A stretch of DNA of 64,000 nt from assembly GCA_027943335.1 (NCBI GenBank), contig BSBK01006341.1, positions 407,501 through 471,500 on the forward strand, given 5' to 3'. Positions 24,477-39,797 of this stretch are shown piece after piece. Positions within the stretch are counted from its first letter, which is position 1; the number at the start of each line of letters is the position of its first letter. The stretch is from Chamaecyparis obtusa (taxonomy: Eukaryota > Streptophyta > Pinopsida > Cupressales > Cupressaceae). Under the pieces are notes generated by a model that saw only the letters and a program-made list of their open reading frames with translations, made no database searches and was not told where the DNA came from. A program made the translations under genes and the position numbers.

Positions 24477-25058
24477 TCATATGGGCACGTATCTCCTGAG
24501 AGCGTGCTTGCCGGCGACTACAGCTCCCACAGCGAGGCCTCCGATGGCACCAGCAACGGCGGCGGATCGTATACCGGCGGCGGCCCTAAAAAGAGCCCCT
24601 GTGCCCAGCCCCGCCATGACGCTGTTAATGGAATCGTCCGTCCCCCGCGCAGCCACAATCCCACTCTCCAGTCCAGCGTAGAGAAGCCCTATTACACCCA
24701 AACGGTTGCCGAACTTTCTCCCCGTATGACCAGAACTATTCAAAACCCTGTTAACTCTGAGTTTCGTTGAATCTCCCGCTTCTCCGGCCTTCAGGCCTTC
24801 CACCAACCCCACGCCGGCCCCCGCAACGGCGCCCGTTAAATAAGCGGAACCAGTATAATACGTGATGTTATCGCTAAATGATCTTCTCTTCAAGGCGGCC
24901 TCCTCCTGGAACAGAAACTCTGGAGTTGTGGGGATTTGATAGAGGTTTTTTACAGGTCTTAAGTCGAATGCCGGGCCGTGCAGGTCTTCATATGGATTGT
25001 ACAGCCGCCTCCCTCCCTCCTGATTTTGTGTCCCCTCCGCCGAGCCGCCGCTGTTCAT
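24477..25058 (-). CDS. TIM23: Mitochondrial import inner membrane translocase subunit TIM23
   Basis: An intact 193-residue protein, close in length to Arabidopsis TIM23-1/2. TIM23 forms the channel of the presequence translocase that moves precursor proteins across or into the mitochondrial inner membrane. The N-terminus is soluble and variable, followed by RLYNPYEDLHG and PTTPEFLFQEEAALKRRS (residues 44-60), a strong plant TIM23 signature. Four hydrophobic glycine-rich segments lie near residues 66-88, 117-136, 144-162 and 165-184. The PRAT-type pattern spans about 121-154 (GVIGLLYAGLESGIVAA, then R, D and GLGTG). It ends ALRRYVPI, as in plant homologues. ATG at 25058-25056, TGA at 24479-24477, no intron. 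The coding sequence is clearly more GC-rich than its surroundings, and it is the only host gene here that looks functional. Confidence 0.95.
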   Translation of the reverse strand: MNSGGSAEGTQNQEGGRRLYNPYEDLHGPAFDLRPVKNLYQIPTTPEFLFQEEAALKRRSFSDNITYYTGSAYLTGAVAGAGVGLVEGLKAGEAGDSTKLRVNRVLNSSGHTGRKFGNRLGVIGLLYAGLESGIVAARGTDDSINSVMAGLGTGALFRAAAGIRSAAVAGAIGGLAVGAVVAGKHALRRYVPI

Positions 25059-28569
<3,511 letters not shown>

Positions 28570-28572
28570 ACC

Positions 28573-28582
28573 ATATAAATAG
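28573..28582 (+). promoter_or_regulatory. TATA box of the peroxidase relic
   Basis: A TATAAATAGG sequence in ccatataaataggtgg lies about 27 bases before the in-frame ATG at 28601. The transcript start would fall close to the ATG, so the true start could be the ATG at 28604 or a lost one downstream. Confidence 0.5.
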
Positions 28583-28600
28583 GTGGTCCGGTTCAAATTT

Positions 28601-29153
28601 ATGATGTACATAATTGGTAGAACGAGAGGGAAGATAGAGATAGTGAGCATCTAGTTTATTGGTGTTGTTGAATTTCCTGCTATTATTTCAGTGGGCAAAG
28701 GCAATGAGCTAAATGATAATTTCTATAGCGAAAGTTGTCCATCTGCTGAGGACATTGTTAAAATAGATGTGGAGAAATAGAGGGCAATTGATCTCACTCT
28801 TGCGACTCCTCTCTTACAGATGAATTTTCATGATTGCTTTGTGCAAGTAAAACCCATTCACTTCATCCATATCGGATTTTCCCCATTTAGTCAATCATCT
28901 TATACATACAGATTACAAAAAAAAAACTAATGATGTGGTATTACTTTATTTTGGCTTAATTAGGGTTGTGATGGGTCAATTATTTTGAATTCCACAGTGA
29001 CCAACAAGGCAGAGAAAGATGCCATTCCAAACCAGAGCCTTCACGGATTTAGTGTAATCGATGATGTGAAAGCGAAAGTGGAGAAGAAATCCAAGTGTCA
29101 TTTCCTATGCTGACATTGTCATCCTGGCTGCCCGAGATGTTGTCGTCGTGGCG
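28601..29153 (+). pseudogene. Class III peroxidase pseudogene (exons 1 and 2 only)
   Basis: Secretory plant peroxidases oxidise phenolics with H2O2 in the cell wall or vacuole. Exon 1 (28601-28846) has a signal-peptide-like start broken by TAG, then NDNFYSESCPSAEDIV, another TAG, and LLQMNFHDCFVQ. The distal His is present, but the distal Arg position of the usual LR-x-FHDC motif is Gln. The intron (28847-28963) has GT...AG ends. Exon 2 (28964-29153) reads [25 protein letters not shown] and, after a frame change near 29093, [19 protein letters not shown], followed by a GTAATA donor. Exons with the proximal His are not seen, so it is dead and truncated. Confidence 0.9.
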
Positions 29154-29165
29154 GTAATATCACTA

Positions 29166-29645
29166 AGCTTATGATCTAATTATACAGATCTCACAGGCCC
29201 CTCTCATTAAGAGTTTTTTTGTTGTCTAGATCTTTATATTTCTTCTTTATGATGGATTGCTGAGTAGAATTCTAAATATTGATTAAAAAAAATCATATAG
29301 AATTTCTTTAAGAAGCACTCACAAATAGTAGAATTTCTTTTAATAATTTCTAATTATCTATCAAATATCTATAAATTTTATATGATATTCTATGTGTTAA
29401 AAAATGTTCTTACCTAATTATACAGATTTCACTAGTCCTCTTCAATATTTTCAATATTTTGTCTACAATCGTAATCTTTTATTTTGTCTTTGATGATAGA
29501 TTGTTGAGTACAATATGAAATGTTAATACAAAGAGCATAGATAGTTTGTATCAAAAACACTTGCATATACTACAATTTCTTTAAATGATTTTTGATGATC
29601 TTTCATTTATTTGTGATTATTATGTGTTATTGTATTAACTTTCAT
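29166..29645. repeat. Diverged tandem duplication in peroxidase intron 2, about 240 bp x 2
   Basis: ctaattatacagatctcac at 29174 recurs as ctaattatacagatttcac at 29414. Downstream words correspond in order (ttatttt-tctttatgatgga / gatgataga, ttgctgagtagaa / ttgttgagtacaa, acaaatagtagaatttctt / gcatatactacaatttctt). The first unit begins about 12 bases after the splice donor. Confidence 0.75.
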
Positions 29646-32600
29646 TAAAATCTCTACTTATCTGTAATGTAGAGTGGATACATGCAAATTAAAAATTGTA
29701 TGACAAAAAAACCATCATTTTTCAATTCTATGAATGGATTACTAGTAGAGATATAATGTAAACTACAATTGAAATCTCTATAAGTGTAGTTAAGTTGTCT
29801 AGATGAGGGGACAAATTAACACCCTTATCTAGGTTTATTTTAGTGTCAAAAGATTATCAAGCTTACTTTTTCATTAAAACTGATGTTGGGGACTTGCAAT
29901 TCACACAAACTTTGTAAGAGCAGGTAAAATCTTGTGCAAACTTGTTCACAGCATGAACAACAACATGAACAACCACAGGAATAAAGTCCAGCCAACTTTT
30001 TTAGATTAGTTTGTGATAAAGGACTCTTGTCCAACAACTTAAAATAAGAACACAAATAGAGCAACAATCTCATTTGATGCCATGTATGTATGTATGTCTA
30101 CAACTTTAACAATCATGCTATAATTTTGCTAAGGAATTTGATAGAAAATTGTATATGATTGGAAAAGAAACTACAGAAGGCTAGTGACATCAAACTAAGA
30201 ATAACAAGAGTCCTAACTCCTTATACATGTACTAGTTTATAGGGTAATGGTCTTACCATGCTTTCATGTATTTTATATATGTGATGTAATAATATTATTT
30301 GCGGGAGGCAGCATCTTCAAAGATTGTTCTAGATGCTGATCTTTTCAGTCAGTCATCTCCCACTTTGAATACTCCAGAGGAAGAGGGCATACAACCATTG
30401 GGGAATGATGCAAATAAACAAATGAGTTAGATATAATAAGCACCCTTAATCAATGCAATTAAGATTTACAATTAAGAAAGTGGAGGTGAGTTTGAGCTTA
30501 CCTAGCTCACAAACCAATGGAGATATGGAGTCCAAAATAGGTACTCAATTTGTCTACTCGTAATGGTAGTTGGTGTTGTGGGTTCAATTCTAAGAATATC
30601 TAATGATGCCAAATTTCAAATAAAATCAAAACTAAAAAAATAGAAAACCAAAATCAAAATTATCATGTCTAACTTTGGTAGGAACTTCGCTGTAATGCAG
30701 CCCTTGTTAATATTGGATGACTTTCCTTTTTTCAAAACTGCATGTCATTTCTATTTCCAAAAAATGGTATTGTTTCTTCATATGCACACTGGCAGTACAA
30801 TATCCATTCAATGCACATACATCCAGCCGCTGCCAAACATAAGGTATCAAGCGCGGGACCCGCCATTGTTAACTCAGAATTAATTGTCCCCACAAAAAAA
30901 CATTATGATTTTTTAATTAAATTTTTTTTTAAAAATCACTAGCAAAAATATGAACATCCAATTAGAAAAAAGAAATATTCTTTAAAAAATAAAAATAAAA
31001 ATAAGATGACTGCAGAACATTACAAATGTAATTTAATCTGTTTGGAATGCATAGTGTTCGATGCAAACTAATAGGAGAAAATGCACTGAAAACATAAGTC
31101 TCCACCTATATAGGCGAGACTAATAATGTTATAAATAGATGTAGTTATTCTCTGCAACAAATACTACTTATATGTCTCACCAAAAATACAATTTTGCATA
31201 CCACAACAAATTTATGCAATTTTTATTAATTTGGTCCACATAATCCACACCACAATGCTATAAAAATACAAAAAAAATGATGAAAACACATTGAGGTATG
31301 CCAATGTGTATTTTTGTCGTCATGTCATTTTGTGTGGAGAATAGGAGTTGCCAAAAATAGTAGCACTAGTATTGAAGGACTTACAATGGTACATTGATTA
31401 TAATTTATATAGAATTTATTTCATTTAAAAGTAGGAAGTAGCACTCTTGCAATCTACCATTTTTGTTGAGTTTTGTTGAGTGGAAAGTATTGAGGAATTT
31501 TCACTATGGAAAACAATGTTATAAAAATGAAGAAAGAAGATATTAGTTTTGATAGAAAACGTATTCTTATAATTGAAAAGCTTCAATAAATTCAATAAAA
31601 GCTTGAGAAAATAGGTAAATCTATCTTAAACCCTAGAACTGAACATATGGGCTCTACAATCTTATCTTCCAATGATGAGCAACCAAGTTAAGTTGTTCAA
31701 AACATTATTAGGTTACATAAATATGCTTATTATTCAGTCAATAATGATATAGGTTGTTTTAGTTTAGGCGAGAAGAATACTAACTCCTCATCAAAGGTTC
31801 TAAGATAAAAATTGTGCAAAGATCTTTAATCTTTTGACCAAAAGGTAAATCTATCTTAAACCCTATAACTGAACATATGGGCTCTACAATCTTATCTTCC
31901 AATGATGAGCAACCAAGTTAAGTTGTTCAAAACATTATTAGGTTACATAAATATGCTTCTTATTCAGTCAATAATGATATAGGTTGTTTTAGTTTAGGCG
32001 AGAAGAATACTAACTCCTCATCAAAGGTTCTAAGATAAAAATTGTGCAAAGATCTTTAATCTTTTGACCAAAATTTATAACTTTTCTTAATGACACATTT
32101 AACCAAATTTATGTAAAATTAATTAAATCTAATATAATAATATATATGTATTATTTTTATAATTTATTCTGGCATTAATCATAATTTTAGAAAGGACAAA
32201 AAAGCATGATGGTCACTTTTTGTTGGTTGTTGAAATTTTGAAAGCAATGTCTAATATATTTGTATTTGTTGAAGATCTAAATGAATATATGTTTTGTAGA
32301 AAAGCAAAATATAATAATTGTATGTTTTAAGAACAAAAGAAGTAAATATTTATATAATGAATTAGAAATAAACAGTTTGTCGCAAAAGAACAATAATTAA
32401 ATGAGGACTTGATCAAACAAGTGTTGCTCTTACCTTTGATAGCATCCCAAGTGTTTAACTTATAAGTCAATCCAAAATTACCCCACAAAATACTTCTAGT
32501 TGCATGTCTTCCATGTTTTCATGTTGCATGTTTGATATACTTTCCTCCTTGGTCATTTTGTCTAGGAGTCTGGAAAGATCTTTTCTCTAACTCATGAATC

Positions 32601-34276
32601 TAGCGGCTCTAAACCTTGATATTATCATGTCTACTTTTCATTTATTATGAATAGATTGAAGTAAAAACTATAGGGAGATTGGTTTTTCTCAACAAATAAA
32701 AAGAGTTCTAATGCTCTTTATAACTTTGTGTTAAATAAGTCAATTTTTTATTTAAAAGCAGTAGTTTGATCTTGCTACTAAGTTCTTGTTTATCTAGTGT
32801 AATTAAATTATCTCTGATTTAAACTAAATTTATAATTTGCAATGGTACTGCAAAATTATTTATTTTAAAAAGGAGAAGAGGTAAAAATTATAATGTCCAT
32901 GGCCATATTACTATATTTAGTGAGTTTTATGTTATAACACTGAAACAAATTATGTTGGATGGTATGCATTCCTAAAAGCTCTATACAAGGCACTCCAAGC
33001 TATCTAGAGTTGCTCTCAACTTTGCACATTTGAAAATTTCAAGCACAATAGTATATACCTAAGATCATTTGTAGCATTAGATTGTGTTTACTTCTTAGAC
33101 AAAATGGTGATAGATCTATCTCTATAAATTGAAATTCTACCATTTTTTTGTTTAATATTTTAACTATGATTTTAATAGTTACAATACACACTAGATAGTA
33201 AAAGTATGTGTAGAACATATACATAATATGTAATGACATCAAATTAAATAATAAGAACACTACAATAGGTGGCTTATGCTAAAAACATTGATATTAGATA
33301 TAAAAATCCTAATTCAAATTTTGATAATACTTAAATGTGTTGATATTATGTTTCTTTAATGCAATTTATGGCCCTAAAATTTAATCATGTTATTTTATGA
33401 AAATATCTAAATTTTTAGGTATTTGTGCAAATCATAGGGACAAGATTATTCCCAACATAGATGGAGAATGAATGGTTCTATGGGATAAAAGAGGATTCAT
33501 ATGCATCATAACAATGATCCCCATAACAACTCATTTATTTAGAAGGGTGTGAGCACTTATACGTGAAGAATTTAGTAGTTGGTCTATGAAGAGAAACCAA
33601 AATGAAAAATTGGTGTAACTATGGGGGCTGAAATGAAAAGCATCAAGTTTGTTGACATTATTAGTTGAATTGTAATGAAAAGATGACTAAAAGTTTTGAT
33701 AATACAGTCAAAAACAAATTTTAGAAGTTAGGATAATCACCTTTCTTCTCAAATGTGCTCATTCCTAAACATGTGACCTTCAGTTGGTTTCTATTTTCTA
33801 TATAGTTACAATTATATTTATAGGGAATTGCGATAATGAACTACAACAATACTAATAAGTGCATTTTTTGCAGCCATAAATGCAATTTCTAGTTCTAACA
33901 ACTGTATTAATAGAAAATGGGAAAAAATCAATATTTGATAGATCTAATTCCCAAGTAATTGAGAGTACATTTGAGAAGACATTTTTTATTGATTCATCTA
34001 TAATTGTTGCATCAATCTAGAATATCAAAGTTTTAGAGCTTTGGATTCTTGAACTAGAGATAAGATGTTTGCAGAACAACAAAAATATTGGCTTGAGGCT
34101 ACCAAGTTTGGTCATGGCTCTAATCATATTATGTTTATAATAGACTCTAATCTTTCTCTTTGAGGTGGAGATGAATCAATATTTGCTCCACCTCTCCCTG
34201 TCATTCTTATGTAAAGGAGATAGAGAGATTGTTGTGACTTGAAAAGAAAGATAGAAAGATTGATTTAGAGTCATGA
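29646..34276. other. 4.6-kb stretch without a recognised gene
   Basis: AT-rich non-coding DNA. No exons encoding the proximal-His part of the peroxidase were found. It contains the 230-bp tandem duplication at 31613-32072. The short Cys-rich frame at 30073-29846 (minus) comes from repeated acatgaacaac-like sequence and is not a gene. Confidence 0.5.
31613..32072. repeat. 230-bp tandem duplication, nearly identical
   Basis: The unit starting aggtaaatctatcttaaaccc occurs at 31613 and again at 31843. By eye only about two or three bases differ (for example cctagaact versus cctataact, and cttattattc versus cttcttattc). The units abut exactly, so this is a recent duplication or an assembly artefact. 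Confidence 0.93.
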
Positions 34277-34281
34277 ATGAT

Positions 34282-34527
34282 TGATGCAGGGGCATCTTGG
34301 GTCTTTGAGAAATCTTGCATCAACCAAAAATATTTCCTATTTTTTCTATTCCTGTAGGTTGTTTGTGTTGTAGCCATTGCAGCTATTGGTTTCTTGTTAT
34401 GCGAAGTTAATGCGATGATGTGGACCTATTTGTGAACCTTCTCCTAAGAGTGCAAATCTTAATTAATCCGGAGTTAAGATTTATCACCATTTTCCTCAAG
34501 TATCGACTTTTCAGCTAGTTTCACATG
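34282..34527 (+). repeat. 5' LTR of element B, first piece
   Basis: Starts TGATGCAGGGGCATCTTGGG and matches the first about 246 bases of the B 3' LTR at 45635, stopping at tttcacatg where element A begins. It resumes at 40484. Confidence 0.93.
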
Positions 34528-35175
34528 TGATGCAGGAGCATCTTGGGTCCTTGGCAATCCTATGTCACCAAAAACATGTTTGTGTTTTCCTGTGTTGCTC
34601 GGTTCCTACTTTGACCAAGTTGGCTCGATAGTTGATCAGTTTCATTTGTTAACCAGGGTTGGTCGGTTATCTCTCTGGCGCTTGGTGATGCTTGTCTAGT
34701 GCTCTATTATCCTTGCTTACCGAGGTGTTTTTTTTAGTTTCTTGTTGAGGCCAACTCTTGTGTAATTAATTATGGTCATGGATTTAATGCTAATATCTAT
34801 CATTGGGAAGTGTGTGGACCTAGATCTGGTCATTCCTTCTATTGATGGTGGATTTGAAGGTCGACTTGTTCGATAGCCTCTTGTATATATTGTAATATTT
34901 GGTTGTAGTTTTAGGATATAGAGATAGAAGTTAGAAGATTGAAGATAGTTTCAGATCCTTGCATGTTGGAGGACTTATGTACTTGAATTGTACTATCTGG
35001 TCTAAATTGGGAAGGCCTTATAGCCTGGCATGTATGAATCAATTTAAATGAATAATAAGAAGATATATGCATTCTCTCTCTCACTCGTGTGTTTGTTGCT
35101 TCTGTGTGTGATCTCTGCAAGGTGGATCTAGTTAGGGTGTGCCTTTGGCCCCTCTCCCTGTCCTCCCTTGCATCA
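34528..35175 (+). repeat. 5' LTR of element A
   Basis: 648 bp, TGATGCAGGAGCATCTTGGG to cctcccttgcatca. TATA-like ttgtatatattg near 34882. A block at about 35005-35033 (gggaaggccttatagcctgg) is shared with the LTRs of B, C and D. Confidence 0.95.
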
Positions 35176-35177
35176 GG

Positions 35178-35188
35178 TGGTATCAGAG
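35178..35188 (+). other. Primer-binding site of element A (initiator tRNA-Met type)
   Basis: TGGTATCAGAG two bases after the 5' LTR, the complement of the 3' end of initiator tRNA-Met that primes many plant LTR elements. Confidence 0.9.
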
Positions 35189-35312
35189 TTGAGGTGAGAT
35201 TTGGATCTAGGTTTGTGAATCTAGGTTTGAGGGTTCCTTCTTGTCAAACCCTAGTTGATTTGTTGTGGAGTAGCAGATTGTGATCTGACTTGCAATTGTA
35301 GAGGGTTTCAAG

Positions 35313-38300
35313 ATGGTTCATGGGAGGGGAGATGTGGATCCAGGATTGCCAGACATGTTGATATAACTTTTTGCTAGATTAGAAGCTGTTGAAATAGCCC
35401 AAAGAAGAGGAAGACGTCTTGAAGATGTTAGTGATGATGAAATTGAGGAAGAAAAAGTTGATGTAGAACCTACACCAGTGATGGATCAAGGTGAGAAAAG
35501 ATTATTGAAGGCTTTGACAAATCTGAAGTCTACACCACACTTTCATCCTCCTGAGTAAAGTGGAAAATTGGATTCAGATGAATTGGTGGACTGGATCACT
35601 GAGATGGAAAAGTACTTTGAATATCAAAATGTCCCTAAGGAAAAGAAGGTGAAAATTGCAAGCACAAAGTTTAAAAGTCATGCATCTTTGCGGTGGGAAC
35701 ATCTGCAGTTGGACAGAAAGAGGAAAGGCAAAGACAAAATTAAGGTATGGAATAAAATGGTGAATAAATTGAAAGGAAAGTTTTTACCTTGTGATTATCA
35801 GATTAACCTAGTTAGGCGAATGCAAAGTTTGAGGTAGAAAGATAGCTTAGTAAAAGAGTATACTAAGGAATTCTATAGATTAGATATCAGATATGGACAT
35901 GATGAAGATGATGTGGAAAGAATTGCTAGGTACCTGAATGGATTGAGAGTTTCCATCCAAGAAGAAATCAGTTTGGTTAAATTGGAGAACATTGAAGAAG
36001 CTTATCAATTTGCATTGAAAGTTGAGGAGAAATTGAACAAAAGACATGAGCAAAGACAAACAGGTAGAGGTGGTAGATTCCCTAGAGGAAGAGGTAGATC
36101 TTATGGTGAAAACAGTAGATCTGAACCAGAAAAGACAAATCTGGATAAAGGCAAGACTAATTGGAAAGGTGAAATTTCATCTAGAGGAAGAGGCAATAAC
36201 TATCGAGGTGGTTATAATAGAGGTGGTTTTTGAGGAACTTATTACAATTGTGGATAAGAAGGACATAGCTCATTTGAGTGTACACATGCAAGTAAGAAGG
36301 TCGGTAGCAATAGATATGCTTTGGTGCAAGAAGAGTCACCGAATGAACCTGAGAAGGAAAAGAACTTGATGGTAAGGAGAGCACTTTGGAGTGAAAGTAA
36401 TAAGGAAGATCCGGTAAGGAAAAGTTTGTTCAAGACCAGATGTAGATTTTATGATGAAGTATGGAAGGTAATCATTGACAGTGGAAGCTCAAAGAACTTG
36501 GCATCTGAGGAAATGGTTACAAAGTTGTAGTTGAAAAGGTTGGAACACCCAAAGCCCTATCAAATTTCATGGATCAATGATGAGTATACACTCTTCGTAA
36601 GTGAAAAATGTTATGTGAATTTGAAAATTGGAAAGTATTATGATAAGGTGTTATGTGATATCATGCCTATGGATTGTTGTCATATTTTTTTAGATAGACC
36701 TTGGCAATATGATAGACATGCTATATATGATGGGAGATTGCATAAATATACTATTTGGGCTTATGGGAGAAGACAAATCTTGTTACCTTTGATTGAAGAA
36801 CCTATTAGTAATGTTTGCACATCTATGAAAGTTTTCTTGATGGAAGGAAGAAAGTTTGTTAAGGATTTGAAGAAGAATGATGTATGTTTTGTTGTGATTC
36901 CTAACAAACTGAGTAAGAAAATAGATGATAGAATCCCTAAAGAGATTGATAAGTTACTCATCGAGTACACTGATATCATTTTTAATAATGTACCTAATGG
37001 TTTTCCACCAAAAAGAAGCATTGATCATTGCATGGATCTAATCCCTGGAGCTAGTTTACCGAATAAGGCACCACATCAGTTGACACCTACCAAGAATCGA
37101 GAATTGAACCAATAGATTCAAGAACTGTTGCAGAAAGGTTTGATCCAAGAAAGTTTGAGTCCTTGTGCAGTACTTGTTGTATTGGCACCTAAGAAGAATG
37201 GAGAATGGTGAATGTGTACTGATTCCAGAGCAATCAACAAGATAACAGTGAAATATAGGTTTCCTATACCGAGAATGGATGACATAATGGACAATTTGAG
37301 TGGAGAAAAGTATTTTACCAAAATTGATTTGAAAAGTGGATATCATCATATTAGAATTAGAGAAGGTGATGAGTGGAAGACTTCTTTTAAAATAAAAGAA
37401 AGTTTGTATGAGTGGTTGGTTATGCCTTTTGGTTTAACTAATGCACCGAGTACTTTTATGAGGTTGATGAATGAAGTTTTGAGGAAATTCTTAGGTAAAT
37501 TTGTGATTGTATACCTAGATGATATTCTGATATTCAATAAGACCAGAGAAGAACATGTGTTGCATGTTAAACAAGTATTGCAGAGATTGAAAGTAGAAAA
37601 GTTGCTGATAAATCTAAAAAAGTGTTCTTTCATGAAAGAGAAGATTGTGTATTTGGGATTTGTGATTTTAGCTGATGGTTTGAAGATGGATCTTGAAAAG
37701 GTTGAAGCTATTTTGAATTGGCCTACACTTGAGAATGCTAGTGAGGTAAGATCATTTCATGGTTTGGCAATTTTTTACTGAAAGTTCATTAGGAAATTTA
37801 GTTCAATTTGTAATGCTATGACTGAGACTATGAGAGGAGATAAAAGAGAATTCAAGTGGACACATGGAGCTGATAAAAATTTTGAGACTCTGAAGTAGAA
37901 GGTTGCTGAATTGCCTGTGCTGGCATTATCTGATTTCAATAAGGTATTTCAAGTAGAATGTGATACAAGTAGAAGTGCAATAGGAGTTGTGTTGATTCAA
38001 GAAGGTAAACCTATTGCTTTCTTTAGTGAAAAGTTAAATGATGCAAAAAGGAAATATTATGTGTATGATCAAGAATTCTATGCTATTGTTCAAGCCCTGA
38101 AGAAATGGAGACATTATTTGATACCAAGTGAATTTGTGTTGTATACCGATCATAAAGCTTTATAGTATTTGGGTAGTCAAAATAAGTTGAATCAGAGACA
38201 TATGAAATGGGTTGAATATTTACAGAGTTATACATTTATGATAAAACATAAGAGTGGAGTCACTAACTGAGTTGTTGATGCATTGATTAGAAGAAGATCT

Positions 38301-39764
38301 TTGATGACTGAGATAAAAATTGAAGTTCTTGGTTTTGATGACATGAGAGATTCATATGAATTTGATCCTGATTTTTCTGAGCCATGGAGAAAGTGTAGAG
38401 CACCTATTCAAGATCAATCAAGTACTAAATGGGAAGAATATTTCATTCAAGGAGGTATGTTGTTTAAAGGTATTTAGTTGTGTGTACTGAGAGGATCAAT
38501 AAGAACTAATTTGATCAAGGAGAAACATAGTAGTGGTTTGGTTGGACACTTTGGTGTTGATAAAACATTGAATTTTCTTAAGGAGAAATACTTTTGGCCA
38601 CAGTTGTATAAGGATGTTTAGAAATTTGTGAAAAGTTGTCAAATTTGTCAAGTTGCAAAAGGAGTAAGTCAGAATACTGGATTGTATACACCAATTCCTG
38701 TTCTTGAGAAACCTTGGATTGATATTAGTATGGATTTTGTTCTTGGCTTACCGAAGATAGTGATAGGTAATGATTCTATATTTGTTGTTGTGGATAGATT
38801 TTCTAAAATGGCACATTTTATACCTTGTAGAAAGACATCAGATGCAGTACATATAGTAGATCTTTTCTTTAAGGAAATTGTCAGATTGCATGGATTACTG
38901 AGGAGTATCATCTCTAACTAAGACAGTAAATTTGTTGGATACTTTTAGAAAACCCTTTGGAGAAAGTTTGGCACTGAGTTGAAATATAGTTCTACTTCTC
39001 ACCCACAAACCAATGGACAGACATAAGTTGCAAATAGAAGCTTGGGTAATCTTTTGATGTGTTTAGTTGGAGACACACCGAGTAATTGGGATTCTATGTT
39101 GGCACAAGTAGAGTTTGCATACAATAATTTAGTGAATAGGAGTACTGGAAAAACACCTTTTGACATTGTAAATGGCATACAACTGAGAGGTATATCAGAT
39201 TTGAGGAATATTACTGATGAAGGAAAGAGAAGTGATGAAGGAGTAAAGTTTGTTGAGTACATGAAGACATTAAATGAAGATTTGAAATATAAGCTAGAGA
39301 AAAGTAATAAAAAATACAAAGACAGAACTGACAGATCTAGAAGACATAAGACTTTTGCAGTCGGTGATGAAGTGATGGTTCATTTGAAGAAAGGTAGATT
39401 TCTTGTTGGAACATATGGGAAGCTGAAAATGAAGAAGTTTGGCCCTTGCAAAATTTTGAGGAAAATTGACAGTGGAAATGCTTATGAGATTGAGTTACCT
39501 AATGATATGGATATATCACCTATTTTCAACATTGCTGATTTATATGAGTACCATGAGTTGGATGAATAAATGGTAGTACCATATGATTATCCTAAGAAAT
39601 AGATAGAAGAAGTTGAGAAGATTTTGGAACAAAGAATTAGTAGAAGTACAAGAGGAAAATAGTATATGGAATATCTGGTAAAGTGGAAGAATAGACTGAT
39701 TAAAGACAGTTCATGGATTTCACAATCTAAGTTGGATTCAGCTCATATTGTACCTATTTCATGA
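35313..39764 (+). pseudogene. Element A gag-pol-chromodomain polyprotein with nonsense codons only
   Basis: A single frame of 4452 bases from ATG 35313 to TGA 39762-39764, with about nineteen internal stops and no frameshift that I can find. Gag has LDSDELVDWITEMEKYFEY and an Arg/Gly-rich tail. The zinc knuckle is damaged (YYNCG, stop, EGHSSFEC; about 36238-36282). Protease: VIIDSGSSKNLAS (about 36468). [35 protein letters not shown] and VYLDDILIF (about 37508). RNase [20 protein letters not shown] and LYTDHKAL. Integrase: HH-CC finger (HSSGLVGHFG to CQICQ) and [12 protein letters not shown]. At the final Glu position of the DDE triad the codon is TAA (HPQTNGQT then stop, about 39024). Chromodomain at about 39596-39760 with EYLVKWKN. 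Confidence 0.95.
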
Positions 39765-39797
39765 TTCAGAGTATCATTTCAAATAACCCCAGGTGTC

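Noticed and set aside
24459..24770. Plus-strand open frame over the TIM23 gene
   Set aside because: It is the antisense shadow of a conserved minus-strand gene and has no similarity of its own.
29846..30073. Cysteine-rich small protein (CGCSCCCSCC) on the minus strand
   Set aside because: Cys run arises from repeated gaacaacatgaacaacc-like sequence; no signal peptide plus spacing typical of a known Cys-rich family, and it lies in non-coding repeat DNA.
35178..35188. TGGTATCAGAG as part of a tRNA gene
   Set aside because: No cloverleaf around it; position two bases after an LTR and repetition in B and D show it is a primer-binding site.
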